Source: Hymenobacter piscis (GTDB lineage: Bacteria; Bacteroidota; Bacteroidia; Cytophagales; Hymenobacteraceae). From it: a stretch of 64,000 bases of DNA. The stretch's first letter is position 1; every line of letters starts with the position of its first letter. A program made the position numbers and the translations under genes. The DNA lies in assembly GCF_018760735.1 (NCBI RefSeq), contig NZ_JAHHZN010000004.1, positions 248,001 to 312,000 on the forward strand, given 5' to 3'. The notes below the pieces were generated by a model. That model did not search any database. It was given only the letters and a program-made list of their open reading frames with translations, and had not been told where the DNA came from. Below, in pieces: positions 32,392 to 41,796 of the stretch.

Positions 32392-34104
32392 ATGGCTTCT
32401 TCCTCCCCGGCTTCGCTTACCCCGGGCCAGCGCTTTTGGAAACTGGTGGCATTGGAACGCCGCGACATCACCTACCTCTACGTGTACGCCTCCCTGACGG
32501 GGCTCATCAGCCTGACCCTGCCGCTGGGCGTGCAGTCGGTGATTGGCTTTGTGAGCAGCGGCAGCCTGAGCACCTCGCTGGTAGTGCTGATTGGCTTTAT
32601 CGTTTTCGGCACCTTTGCCGTGGGGGCCCTGCAGGTGATGCAGCTCTACCTGGTCGAGTTTATTCAGCAGCGCCTGTTTGCCCGCGTAAGCTTCGATTTC
32701 GCCCAGCGCGTGCCCCGGGTACGCACCGAAGACCTCGGGGGCGAGTACCTGCCCGAGATTGTCAACCGCCTGCTCGATACGCCCACCCTGCAAAAGGGCC
32801 TTTCCACCTTGCTCATTGAGTTTTCGGCGGCCGCTTTGCAGATCCTGTTCGGCCTGATTCTGCTCTCCTTCTACCATCCCGTCTTCATTGCCTTCGGCCT
32901 GCTGCTGTTGGGCGTACTGGCCCTGCTGATCCGCTTTACCGGCAACGATGGGCTGGAAACGAGTCTGGCGGAGTCGAAGTACAAATACCGGGTACTGGCC
33001 TGGCTCGAAGACGTGGCCCGCTCGGTGCACTCCTTCCGGCACGCCCCCCGCCAGCAAATCGTGCTCAAGCGCACCGATTACCTGGTCGACGGCTACCTGA
33101 CGGCCCGGCAAAGTCACTTTAAGGTGCTGCTGACCCAGTACTGGGGTTTTGTAGCTTTCAAAACCCTCGTGACCGGCGTGCTGCTCGGCCTTGGGTGCTG
33201 GCTGCTGATCAGCAAGCAAATCAACATCGGGCAGTTTGTGGCCGCCGAAATCGTGATTATCCTCACCATTTCCGCCATTGAGAAAGTGCTGCTCAAGCTC
33301 GACGTGGTGTACGACGCGCTGACTTCGCTCGATAAAATCGGGCACGTGCTCGACCTGCCCCAGCTCGCGGCCCACACCGGCACCCACGATCTGCCCCTGG
33401 CCACCACCCGCACCGGCCTTCACGCCGAGCTGCACGATGTGCGCTACCAGTACCCCGGCAACGTCCGGCCCACGCTGGCCGGTGTGGCGCTCACCCTGGA
33501 GCCGGGCCTGCGCCTGGGCCTGGCCGGCACCGACGGTGCCGGCAAAAGCACCCTGCTCAACGTGATGGCCGGCGTGCTCAGTGGCTACACCGGCGTGGTG
33601 GCCTACGACCACCTGCCCCTGCACGACCTCTCGCCGACGGCCCTGAGCCGGGCCCTGGGCGACACGATGTCGCACCGACATTTGATCGAAGGTACGCTGC
33701 TGCAGAACCTGACCCTGGACCAGCCGGGCATCAGTGCCGACGACGTGGCCTGGGCCCTGGACCTGGTGAATATGCGCGACGAGCTTTATGCCCTGCCCGA
33801 AGGGTTGAACACGCCCGTCGGGGCCGGCTCCCGCTTCTCCGACAGCAGCCGCGAAAAGCTGCTGCTGGCCCGGGTGCTGGTGGCCCGGCCCCGCCTGCTG
33901 CTGCTCGATAATCCGCTGCTGAGCGTGGGGCTGGCCGAGCGCCGCCGGATTCTGGAGCGCCTGCTGGCACCGGAGCAATCCTGGACTCTTTTGCTGGCCA
34001 CCCACGAACCGGAGCTACTGCAGCAATGTTCTCGCATTGCCGTGCTTCAACAGGGCCAGATCATGGCCCAGGGCGACTTCGACGCGGTGGCTTCTTACCT
34101 GTAA
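32392..34104 (+). CDS. ABC exporter (membrane plus ATPase) with degenerate nucleotide site
   Basis: A 570-residue half-transporter: a transmembrane domain with six helices in the first ~290 residues, then an ABC ATPase domain. Walker A is intact (GTDGAGKST, about 377-386), but the signature LSGGQ reads FSDSS (about 481) and the residue after the Walker B aspartate, normally glutamate, is asparagine (LLDNPLL). The switch histidine (ATHEPE) is present. If the usual chemistry holds, hydrolysis would be impaired, but some exporters tolerate one altered site. It lies in a three-gene unit with an HlyD-like adaptor and a TolC-like channel, so it is the inner-membrane part of a type I secretion-like machine. 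There is no N-terminal peptidase domain. Confidence 0.9.
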   Translation: MASSSPASLTPGQRFWKLVALERRDITYLYVYASLTGLISLTLPLGVQSVIGFVSSGSLSTSLVVLIGFIVFGTFAVGALQVMQLYLVEFIQQRLFARVSFDFAQRVPRVRTEDLGGEYLPEIVNRLLDTPTLQKGLSTLLIEFSAAALQILFGLILLSFYHPVFIAFGLLLLGVLALLIRFTGNDGLETSLAESKYKYRVLAWLEDVARSVHSFRHAPRQQIVLKRTDYLVDGYLTARQSHFKVLLTQYWGFVAFKTLVTGVLLGLGCWLLISKQINIGQFVAAEIVIILTISAIEKVLLKLDVVYDALTSLDKIGHVLDLPQLAAHTGTHDLPLATTRTGLHAELHDVRYQYPGNVRPTLAGVALTLEPGLRLGLAGTDGAGKSTLLNVMAGVLSGYTGVVAYDHLPLHDLSPTALSRALGDTMSHRHLIEGTLLQNLTLDQPGISADDVAWALDLVNMRDELYALPEGLNTPVGAGSRFSDSSREKLLLARVLVARPRLLLLDNPLLSVGLAERRRILERLLAPEQSWTLLLATHEPELLQQCSRIAVLQQGQIMAQGDFDAVASYL

Positions 34105-34202
34105 ATGCGTTGTATGCCGGCCGCGGCGGCCCTGTTTCAGCGGGCCGCTGTTCCGGCGGCGCCCTTGTTCCTCCCTTCCGTTTTCTCTCAATTCTACTGC
34201 GC

Positions 34203-35585
34203 ATGCCTTTTGCTGAACACCATTCGGAAGCCATAGCTCCCGCGGAGAACTTCCGTTCGCTTGCCCGGGTGCAGACGCCTGAGGTGGGCCGGACGCTGGC
34301 CCGCTGGCTGGGCGGGCTCGGGTTGTTGCTGCTGCTAGCCGGCTTCCTGCCCTGGACCCAGAACATCCGCTCCAACGGGCAGCTGACTACCCTGCGCCCC
34401 CAGGACCGCCCCCAGACCGTGCCCAGCACCATCGGCGGGCGGGTGGCGCGCTGGCACGTGCGCGAGGGCCAGCGCGTGCGCAAGGGCGACACGCTGCTCA
34501 CCATCACGGAAATCAAGGAAAAGTACTTCGACCCCGAGCTGCTGGCCCGCACCCGTGAGCAGCTCGAAGCCAAAATTGCGGCTCTGGAAGAAAACCGGGG
34601 CAAAACGGCCGCCCTCGGCGACCAGCAGGATGCCCTGCGCAGCGGCTTGGCCGTGAGCCTGGACAAGGCCCGTAACAAAGTCAGCCAGGCCCGCCTGAAA
34701 GTCAACTCCGATGAGGCCGACCTGCGGGCCGCCGAAAACGACATTGCCATTGCCACCCGCCAGCTGGCACGCCAGGAAGAGCTCTACAAGCAGGGCCTCA
34801 AGAGCCTGACCGAACTGGAGCAGCGCCGCCTCAAGTTCCAGGAAAGCACGGCCAAGCGCCAGGGCGTGGAAAACAAGCTGGGCGTTTCGCGCCAGGAGCT
34901 GGTTAATGCCCAGCTGGAGCTGTCCTCGCTGCAGGCCGAGTACCAGGACAAACTGGCCAAGTCGGAGTCGGACCGCCGCTCGGCCGTGGCCTACCAGTTC
35001 GATTCGGAGGGCCAGATTGCCAAGCTGCGCAACGAGCTGGCCAACCTCAGCATCCGGGCCGGCTATTACCACATTCAGGCCCCCCAGGACGGCTACGTGG
35101 TGCGCGCCCTCAAGGAAGGCTTGGGCGAAATCGTGAAGGAAGGCGAGGACGTGGTGACGGTGATGCCCATCTCGCCCGAGCTGGCCGCCGAGCTTTACGT
35201 GCAGCCCATGGATATTCCGCTGCTGAGCGTGGGCCGCAAGGTGCGCCTGCAGTTTGATGGCTGGCCGGCGCTGGTGTTCACCGGCTGGCCCGGCACCAGC
35301 TTCGGTACGTTCGGGGGGCGGGTAGCCGTTATCGACAACATCGACTCCCAGGGCCAGTACCGTATCCTCGTTACGCCCGACCCCGACCTGGAACCCTGGC
35401 CCGCTCCCCTGCGCGTGGGCTCCGGCGTCTACGGCTGGGCCCTGCTCGACGACGTGCCCATCTGGTACGAGCTCTGGCGCCAGCTCAACGGCTTCCCGCC
35501 TGATTTTGTGGGCCGGCCGAGCGATGCCAAGGCCAAGGGTGGCAAAATCGAGAAAAAGGCCGACAAGCCGGCCGAGGAGTACTAG
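34203..35585 (+). CDS. HlyD-like membrane fusion protein
   Basis: A 460-residue adaptor. The start is M34203 (MPFAEHHSEAIAPAENF); the upstream frame back to 34026 overlaps the ABC gene. It has one N-terminal transmembrane segment (GGLGLLLLLAGFLPW, about 35-52), a lipoyl-like half near residue 75 (GGRVARWHVREGQRVRKGD), a long coiled coil (about 110-265), the second lipoyl half (IQAPQDGYVVRALKEGLGE) and a beta-barrel C-terminus. It bridges the inner-membrane ABC exporter and the outer-membrane channel. It is the middle gene of the export operon, 98 bp after the ABC gene. Confidence 0.93.
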   Translation: MPFAEHHSEAIAPAENFRSLARVQTPEVGRTLARWLGGLGLLLLLAGFLPWTQNIRSNGQLTTLRPQDRPQTVPSTIGGRVARWHVREGQRVRKGDTLLTITEIKEKYFDPELLARTREQLEAKIAALEENRGKTAALGDQQDALRSGLAVSLDKARNKVSQARLKVNSDEADLRAAENDIAIATRQLARQEELYKQGLKSLTELEQRRLKFQESTAKRQGVENKLGVSRQELVNAQLELSSLQAEYQDKLAKSESDRRSAVAYQFDSEGQIAKLRNELANLSIRAGYYHIQAPQDGYVVRALKEGLGEIVKEGEDVVTVMPISPELAAELYVQPMDIPLLSVGRKVRLQFDGWPALVFTGWPGTSFGTFGGRVAVIDNIDSQGQYRILVTPDPDLEPWPAPLRVGSGVYGWALLDDVPIWYELWRQLNGFPPDFVGRPSDAKAKGGKIEKKADKPAEEY

Positions 35586-35723
35586 CCACCAGGTGGTTGC
35601 CGGGCCTTATGCATGGCGCTGGTTTGCGCTCGTTGACGCGCCCGACGGCCACCTGACCTTGATCCGTTCCCTTGCCCCGGGTCGCCGCCCGGTGGCAGGT
35701 ACTACCGCTGAACGCACGCCTTC

Positions 35724-37211
35724 ATGTCCTCTCGCTTTCTTCTTCTGATCCTGACCTGGCTGACGGCCACTCCGGCCCTGGTGGCCCAGGTGTCGCGGGT
35801 GCCGCAGTTGCCGGCCGTGCCCTCGCCGGCCGATTCGGGCCGGGTATTTTCGCTGACGGATATGCTCACCTACGTGGCCCTGCGCCACCCGGTGGCCCGG
35901 CAGGCGGGCCTGTTGCCCGAGCGCGCCTTCCAGGAGGTGCGCTACGCCCGCGGCCTGTTCGACCCCACCGCTACCAGCAAGTACTACGGCAAGACGTTCA
36001 AGGACCAGGAATACTTCCACGACTGGGACACCCAGCTGCGGGTACCGCTCTGGTTCGGAGCCGACATCAAGGCCGGCTACGAGCGGGGCACGGGCACCTA
36101 CGTAAACCCCGAGAATTTCACCTCCCCGGCCGGTCTGAGCTACCTGGGCCTGTCGGTGCCCCTGGCCCAGGGCCTGCTCATTGACGAGCGCCGGGCGGCC
36201 GTGCGCGAGGCCCAGGCCCTGCAGGGCCTGGCCGAAGCGGAACGCCGCGGGGCCCTCAACAAACTGCTGCTGCAGGCGGCCAAGGACTACTGGACCTGGA
36301 GCCTGGACTACCGGGAGCTGGAGCTGCGCCGCCAGAATGTGCGCCTCGGCGACGAGCGGTTTCAGGCCGTGCGCCAGCGCGTTATCTTCGGCGACCTGGC
36401 CGCCATCGACTCGGTGGAGGCCCTGGGCGAGTTGCAGAAGCGCGCCGCCGAGCTGCGTCAGGCGCAGGTGGAGTTTCGCAATTCCAGCCTGCTGCTGAGC
36501 ACTTACCTTTGGAACGAGCAGCAGCAGCCCCTCGACCTGCCCGAGGACACCCGTCCTCAGCGCCTGCCTGGCCCTACGGCCTGGCGCAGTCTGCCTGCTG
36601 ACTCGGTAGCCGAGCTGACCGACCTGGCTCAGCGCCTGCACCCGGAACTGCAGAAAAGCCGGGCCAAGCTCAACCAGCTCACGGTGGAAAACCGGCTGCT
36701 GCGCAACAAGCTGCTGCCCAAGCTCACGCTCGACTACAACCTGCTCCAAGCCGGCCAGCCCTTCAACCCCGAAAAAGCCGCCAGCCTGAGCAGCTCCTAC
36801 CTGGCCAACAACTACAAGCTGGGGGTAAGTTTTGCCTACCCGCTGCTGCTGCGGCAGGAACGGGCCAAGCTCCAGATCAACCGCGTAAAGCAGCAAACCA
36901 CCGTGCTGGATTTGCAGCAGGACGCGCGCGATATTGAGGCTGGCGTGCTGACGGCGGCCAACAACTGGGAAGCTCTGCGCGAGCAGCTGATTCTGCAGGA
37001 ACAGGTGGTGGAAAACGCGCTGCGCCTGCGCAACGGGGAGCAGACCCGGTTTGAAAACGGCGAGAGTTCCGTGTTCCTGGTCAACTCCCGCGAGTCCAAG
37101 CTGCTGGAGGCCCGCCAGAAACTGGCCGAGCTGCAGGCCAAGTACGCCCAGACCCAGGCTACGCTGCGCTGGGCCGCCGGCGGGGTAGAGGAGCTCCAGA
37201 CCAGCCCCTAG
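35724..37211 (+). CDS. TolC-family outer-membrane channel protein
   Basis: A 495-residue outer-membrane efflux protein with a signal peptide (MSSRFLLLILTWLTATPALVAQ). The sequence has the alternating coiled-coil and beta-strand signature of TolC-like proteins: LAAIDSVEALGELQKRAAELRQAQVEFRN and a matching second repeat near 420-480 (ESSVFLVNSRESKLLEARQKLAELQAKYAQTQA). It is the third gene of the export operon and should complete a continuous channel through the envelope. The gap before it is 138 bp. Substrate unknown; no cognate toxin or protease gene was found in the window. Confidence 0.93.
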   Translation: MSSRFLLLILTWLTATPALVAQVSRVPQLPAVPSPADSGRVFSLTDMLTYVALRHPVARQAGLLPERAFQEVRYARGLFDPTATSKYYGKTFKDQEYFHDWDTQLRVPLWFGADIKAGYERGTGTYVNPENFTSPAGLSYLGLSVPLAQGLLIDERRAAVREAQALQGLAEAERRGALNKLLLQAAKDYWTWSLDYRELELRRQNVRLGDERFQAVRQRVIFGDLAAIDSVEALGELQKRAAELRQAQVEFRNSSLLLSTYLWNEQQQPLDLPEDTRPQRLPGPTAWRSLPADSVAELTDLAQRLHPELQKSRAKLNQLTVENRLLRNKLLPKLTLDYNLLQAGQPFNPEKAASLSSSYLANNYKLGVSFAYPLLLRQERAKLQINRVKQQTTVLDLQQDARDIEAGVLTAANNWEALREQLILQEQVVENALRLRNGEQTRFENGESSVFLVNSRESKLLEARQKLAELQAKYAQTQATLRWAAGGVEELQTSP

Positions 37212-37224
37212 CGCCCCGTACCGG

Positions 37225-37285
37225 CCGCGCTCCTGACCACGTGCCCGGGACTGAAACCGGCCCGGGCGCGTGGTCAGGAGCGCGG
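37225..37285 (+). terminator. Strong 25-bp stem-loop, terminator of the exporter operon
   Basis: Arms 37225-37249 and 37261-37285 pair with one mismatch, around a loop of 11 nt, followed by AAATTTT. It lies 13 bases after the TolC-like stop codon and 21 bases before the ATG of the next gene. Confidence 0.75.
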
Positions 37286-37306
37286 AAATTTTCCGTACTT
37301 GGGGCT

Positions 37307-38008
37307 ATGCCAATGTCCGTTGCTACATTATCCTTGCTGCAGCTGCGGCAGCGCCTGCATCTGCTGCTGGTGCTGGGTGCTTCGCTGGCTTTGAGCGTGG
37401 TCCTGGTGGCCTTCCGGGTATTCCTGACTCACCAGGTCACCTTCGTTTTCCTGCTCTGGAACCTGCTGCTGGCCCTGATTCCGTTCGGGCTGAGCACCAT
37501 GCTGGGCCTGAGCGCCGGGCGGCTCCGGGCCCGGGTGCTGCTGCCGGTCGGCGCGGCCTGGCTGCTGTTCTTCCCCAACGCGCCCTACCTCCTCACCGAC
37601 CTCTTCCACCTCGAACCCCGCGCCGGCGTGCCCTACTGGTACGACTTGGCCCTGCTGCTGAGCAGCGCCTGGAACGGGCTGATGCTGGCCTACGCCTCCC
37701 TCACCGACATGCAGCAGCTCGTCACCCGCCGCCTGGGCTGGTGGTCGGGTTGGGCGTTTGCCACGGCGGCCCTGCTGCTGAGCAGCTTCGGGGTTTACCT
37801 GGGCCGCTACCTGCGCTTCAACAGCTGGGACGTGCTCACCAACCCGCTGGCCCTCTTCTACGACATCGTCCACCGCCTGCTGCACCCCACGGCCTACTCC
37901 GGCACCTGGGGCATCACGCTGCTCTACGGCGCCTTCCTGCTGCTGGGCTACGCCACCGTGCGCCTGCTGGGGCGGATGGGAGAGGAGAACCTGGCGAATA
38001 GCTATTAG
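37307..38008 (+). CDS. DUF1361 integral membrane protein
   Basis: A 233-residue polytopic membrane protein with seven or so hydrophobic segments. The start ATG at 37307 (MPMSVATLS) is chosen after the terminator; the frame from 37241 lies in the stem-loop. Segments such as FPNAPYLLTDLFHL and RYLRFNSWD, at about 85-95 and 170-180, are the recurrent motifs of DUF1361 (PF07099), a family of unknown function in Bacteria. The C-terminal codons NSY-stop are read in the first units of a phased heptamer palindrome. It lies between the exporter operon and dgt. Confidence 0.85.
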   Translation: MPMSVATLSLLQLRQRLHLLLVLGASLALSVVLVAFRVFLTHQVTFVFLLWNLLLALIPFGLSTMLGLSAGRLRARVLLPVGAAWLLFFPNAPYLLTDLFHLEPRAGVPYWYDLALLLSSAWNGLMLAYASLTDMQQLVTRRLGWWSGWAFATAALLLSSFGVYLGRYLRFNSWDVLTNPLALFYDIVHRLLHPTAYSGTWGITLLYGAFLLLGYATVRLLGRMGEENLANSY

Positions 38009-38094
38009 CTGCGGGCTGTCAGCTTGCGGCTGGCTTTTAACTGCCAACGCGTAGCTTGCGGCTATTCGCTGGCAGTTAAAAGCGAACAGCCAAA
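38001..38094. repeat. Phased heptamer palindrome between DUF1361 gene and dgt
   Basis: Left-arm units are GCTATTA, GCTGCGG, GCTGTCA, GCTTGCG; right-arm units include inverse-sense GCGAACAGCC. It overlaps the last codons and stop of the DUF1361 gene and ends three bases before the dgt ATG. Confidence 0.75.
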
Positions 38095-38096
38095 AA

Positions 38097-39521
38097 ATGC
38101 TCCACCTCACGCCTCCCGACGAAAATGCCCCCGCCATGCGCTGGGCGCAACTGCTCAGCCGCCGCCGCTACCCCGAGCAGCCCCAGCTCCACGTGGTGAC
38201 CGATGCCCCGCCCGTGCGCGGGGCCTTCGTGGCCGACTACGACCGGGTGGTGTTCAGCTCGGCCTTCCGGCGGTTGCAGCGCAAAACCCAGGTCATGCCC
38301 CTGCCCGAAACCGATTTCGTGCACACCCGCCTGACCCACTCGCTCGAAACGGCCTGCGTGGGCCGCTCCCTGGGCCGGCTCGGGGGGCGGCTGCTGCTCG
38401 AAGAAACCGAGGGCTTGGCCGCCGAGCTGCCCCACCTCGACGCCGATTTCGGCGACATCGTGGCTGCCGCCTGCCTGGCTCACGACATTGGCAACCCACC
38501 CTTCGGGCACTCCGGCGAGGATGCCATTTCGGCCTACTTCCGCTCGCCCGCCGCCGAGCCCTTCGTGCGCATGCTCAACGCCGCCCAGCGCGCCGATCTG
38601 CAGCAGTTCGAGGGCAACGCGGCCGGTTTCCGGGTGCTCACCCATACCTACGCGGCCCACAGCAGCGGCTCGGCCGGCCTGGGCCTGACCTACGCCACCC
38701 TGGGCGCCTTCAGCAAGTACCCGCGCCCCTCGGTGGTGGCCGATAGCGGCCTGACCGAGGGCACCAGCGAGAAAAAGCACGGCTACTTCCAGACCGAGGC
38801 CGCGCGGTTTCAGGACGTGGCCCGGGAGCTGGGCCTGCTGCCCAAGCCGGCCGACGGGGGCGAAACGGACGGCTTCTACCACCGTCACCCCCTGGCCTTT
38901 CTGGTGGAAGCGGCCGACGACATCTGCTACCGCATCATCGACTTTGAGGACGGCCTGCGCCTGGGCCTGATTCCGTGCCAGCCGGGTCTGGCCCTGCTGC
39001 GCGACATGCTCGGCGACGCGCCCGGCCGCCGGGGCTCGGTGGAGTGGCGCGACTGGCGTGAGGAACTGGGCTACCTGCGCGCCCGCCTCATCAACCACCT
39101 CGTGCAGCAAACTGCCCGCCGCTTCGCCGACCGCGCCCCCGAGCTGCTGCGCGGCCACTTCGATGCGCCCCTGGTCCAGCTGCTCGACTGCCGGGAGCAG
39201 CTCGAGGAAGTGCACCGCCTCACCGTGGAGCACCTGTACCAGAGCCGGCCGGTGCTCGAAATTGAGGCCGCCGGCTTCGAGGTGCTGGCCGGCCTGCTCG
39301 GGGCCTTCCTGCACGCTACTTTCGACCCCCAGGCCAGCCCCCGCTCGCGCAAGCTGCTGCAGCTGCTGCCCGAGCAGTTTCGGGCTGCCGGCGCGCAGGC
39401 GCAGGCTTCGGCCTATGAGCAGATCATCCTGCTCACTGACTACATCGGCGGCCTCACCGACCAGAACGCGCTCAGCCTGTTCCGCACCATCCACGGCATC
39501 GACCTGCCCAGGGGCTTCTGA
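38097..39521 (+). CDS. dgt: Deoxyguanosinetriphosphate triphosphohydrolase (HD superfamily)
   Basis: A 474-residue dNTPase. The HD metal motifs are present: HTRLTHSLE (first histidine), CLAHDIGNPPFGHSGE (HD pair) and AADDICYRIIDFEDG. HTRLTHSL, FGHSGE and the downstream helical layout match Dgt-type enzymes, which cleave dGTP to deoxyguanosine and triphosphate and can control dNTP pools or act in phage defence. The start is the ATG at 38097, directly after the repeat. Cytoplasmic enzyme; substrate range is inferred from the family. Confidence 0.93.
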   Translation: MLHLTPPDENAPAMRWAQLLSRRRYPEQPQLHVVTDAPPVRGAFVADYDRVVFSSAFRRLQRKTQVMPLPETDFVHTRLTHSLETACVGRSLGRLGGRLLLEETEGLAAELPHLDADFGDIVAAACLAHDIGNPPFGHSGEDAISAYFRSPAAEPFVRMLNAAQRADLQQFEGNAAGFRVLTHTYAAHSSGSAGLGLTYATLGAFSKYPRPSVVADSGLTEGTSEKKHGYFQTEAARFQDVARELGLLPKPADGGETDGFYHRHPLAFLVEAADDICYRIIDFEDGLRLGLIPCQPGLALLRDMLGDAPGRRGSVEWRDWREELGYLRARLINHLVQQTARRFADRAPELLRGHFDAPLVQLLDCREQLEEVHRLTVEHLYQSRPVLEIEAAGFEVLAGLLGAFLHATFDPQASPRSRKLLQLLPEQFRAAGAQAQASAYEQIILLTDYIGGLTDQNALSLFRTIHGIDLPRGF

Positions 39522-39686
39522 GCACGAGTGGGCCGGGTTGCGGGGCTTGGTTTGCGGCCTGCCGGGTCGCGGCCCTGCGCAGCACCGGCCGGGGCAGCTG
39601 CCGGCTTCACGGAGAGCCACCGCCTGTCCGTCGAGTGAGGCCGATTGGTGCCGCCCCCGGGCTTGCCGTAGCGGCAGGCGGCAGCG

Positions 39687-39694
39687 TATCTTGG
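39687..39694 (+). promoter_or_regulatory. Promoter of the histidine kinase gene
   Basis: TATCTTGG is one base off TAnnTTTG, and TTG lies 21 bp upstream (39663-39665), close to the usual -33/-7 spacing. The ATG at 39705 begins about 10 nt past the box, so the mRNA leader is very short. Confidence 0.5.
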
Positions 39695-39704
39695 GGCAGA
39701 ATTT

Positions 39705-41792
39705 ATGCGCACGACTTTTCAGGCCCCACGCTTAAGCTGGCGGTTGGTTTTCTCTTTCTGGGCAATGCTGTGGCTGCTGGCCACATCCAACCCCGCCGCG
39801 GCCACGGCCCCCGCCGATAGTGCGCGGGTGAACCGGCTGAACGCGGAGGCGTTCGAGCTGCGCGGCTCCAATCCGCGCCTGTCGCGCCAGCGTTTCGAGC
39901 AGGCTGCGGCCCTGGCTACGCGGGGGCGCTACGCCCGGGGGCAGGCGCAGGCCTGGCTGGGGCTGGGATTCTACCACCGCAAGCGCAACGAATACGGCCC
40001 TGCCCTGGCCTTCACCCGCCGGGCCGAGCCAATTTTTCAGCGCCTGCGCGACGTGCCCAACCAGATTGCGGTGGTGTATAACCTGGGCTACGTCTATTTC
40101 GGGCAGGGCAACTACGCCCGGGCCCTGGCCAGCGGGCAAACAGGGCTACTGAAGGCCGAGGTGCTGCAGGATGCCAAATGGCTGGTGCTGATGAGCGCCC
40201 AGTTGGGCTTTATCAGCACCCAGCTGGGCGAGTACGAGCAGGCCCGCCGCTACCTGGAGCGCAGCCAGCGCCTGGCCCGGCAGGCTGGCGACCAGGGCGG
40301 CGTGTCGCAGAGTCTGCGCGGCCTTGGCGACCTGTACCGGGCCCAGGGCAACTGGGCTGCCGCCCGCCGCTACTACGAGCAGGATGCCGCTTTGGCCCGC
40401 CGCTTAGGCGACCGGCCGGGCCAGCTGGTGGAAGAGCTCAACATCGCCGATATGAGTGAGCGGCAGGGCCGCTACGCCGAAGCGCTGCGCTACGGTCGCC
40501 AGGTGCGCGCCCGCCTCCGTCGCCTCGATGTGGTCGGCTACCTGCCCTGGGTGGAGCTGGTGCTGGCCCGTGCCCAGCTCCATACCGGCCGCGCCGACAG
40601 CGCCCTCTACTACGGCCGGCCCAGCCTGACGGCCAGCCAGCGCAGCGGGGTAAAGGAAAACATCCGCGATGTGAGCCAGGTGCTGGCCGAGGCCAGTGCC
40701 CGGCAGGGCCGTTTTGCCGACGCGTACCGCTACCACCGGCTCTTCGCCGCGTACCGCGACACGCTCAGCAGTCGGGACCTGATCCGGCGCACCGCCGCCC
40801 TGCAGTACAGCTACGAGCTGGCCCGGCGCCAGGCCCGTATCGGGGAGCTTACCCGCCGGGCCGCCCTGAGCCGGCAGCAGGTGGCCCAGCAGCGTCGGCT
40901 GCTGGGCGTGTCGTTGGTGGGGCTGTTGCTGGTCACGGCGCTGAGTGTGGTGCTGTGGCGCAGTAACCACCAGAAAAACCGGGCCTACGGGTTGCTGGCC
41001 CGTCAGCAGGCGCAGTTGGTGGCTACGCAGCAACAACTGGTGGCGGCCGAGAAGTGGGCCTTCGTGGGAGAAGTTTCGGCGGGCATTGCCCACGAACTGC
41101 AGAACCCACTCCACTTTATGAACCGGCTGGCCGCCGTCAGCAACACGCTGCTGGCCCAGGAGCCGGCCGGGGCGGTGGCCGATGAGCTGGGCCAGGAAAT
41201 ACTGGGCGGGCTGCGCCAGAATCTGCACGAAATCAGTCAGCACGGCCAGCGGGCTTCGTCCATTATCAGCAGCATGCTCACCCACGCCCGGGTGGGAGCT
41301 ACCCCGCTGGCGCCTACTCCCCTGAACCAGGTGGTTGCGGCCCAGCTGGCCCTGGCCTACGAGGCCCGTCCTGCGCCGCTGGCGCTGCTCCCGCCGGATG
41401 CGCTTCAAACGGAGCTGGACCCCGCCGTGGGACTGGTTCCGCTGGCGGCGGATATGGAGCGGGTGCTGCTGAACCTGTTTACCAACGCCCTGCACGCCCT
41501 CACTACCCGGGGCCAGCAGGCTCCGGCGGCTTACGCGCCCGTGTTGCGGGTAAGTACCCACCGGACCGGCCGCCGGGTGCAGGTACGCATCCACGACAAC
41601 GGTACCGGTATGGCGGCGGCCGTGCGGGCGCGCGTCTTTGAGCCTTTTTTCACTACCAAAGCCATGGGCGAGGGTACCGGCCTGGGCCTGTCCCTGGCCC
41701 ACGACATCGTGACCAAAGGCCACGGCGGAACGCTCACGGTCACGTCGCGCGAAGGCCACTACACGGAGTTTCTGCTGACCCTCAACGGCTAG
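39705..41792 (+). CDS. TPR sensor histidine kinase
   Basis: A 695-residue sensor. A signal-like first segment (about 10-30) precedes a periplasmic TPR array (about 45-350, with repeats such as YNLGYVYFGQGNYARALASG). One transmembrane helix follows (GVSLVGLLLVTALSVVLW, about 400-420), then the H-box AGIAHELQNPL with phospho-histidine H463. The ATPase has an N-box, DNGTGM and the G2 box GTGLGLSL. This TPR-HPK design is typical of Bacteroidota. No response regulator gene is adjacent, so its partner is unknown. It faces the AsmA-like gene convergently. Confidence 0.93.
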   Translation: MRTTFQAPRLSWRLVFSFWAMLWLLATSNPAAATAPADSARVNRLNAEAFELRGSNPRLSRQRFEQAAALATRGRYARGQAQAWLGLGFYHRKRNEYGPALAFTRRAEPIFQRLRDVPNQIAVVYNLGYVYFGQGNYARALASGQTGLLKAEVLQDAKWLVLMSAQLGFISTQLGEYEQARRYLERSQRLARQAGDQGGVSQSLRGLGDLYRAQGNWAAARRYYEQDAALARRLGDRPGQLVEELNIADMSERQGRYAEALRYGRQVRARLRRLDVVGYLPWVELVLARAQLHTGRADSALYYGRPSLTASQRSGVKENIRDVSQVLAEASARQGRFADAYRYHRLFAAYRDTLSSRDLIRRTAALQYSYELARRQARIGELTRRAALSRQQVAQQRRLLGVSLVGLLLVTALSVVLWRSNHQKNRAYGLLARQQAQLVATQQQLVAAEKWAFVGEVSAGIAHELQNPLHFMNRLAAVSNTLLAQEPAGAVADELGQEILGGLRQNLHEISQHGQRASSIISSMLTHARVGATPLAPTPLNQVVAAQLALAYEARPAPLALLPPDALQTELDPAVGLVPLAADMERVLLNLFTNALHALTTRGQQAPAAYAPVLRVSTHRTGRRVQVRIHDNGTGMAAAVRARVFEPFFTTKAMGEGTGLGLSLAHDIVTKGHGGTLTVTSREGHYTEFLLTLNG

Positions 41793-41796
41793 TCGC

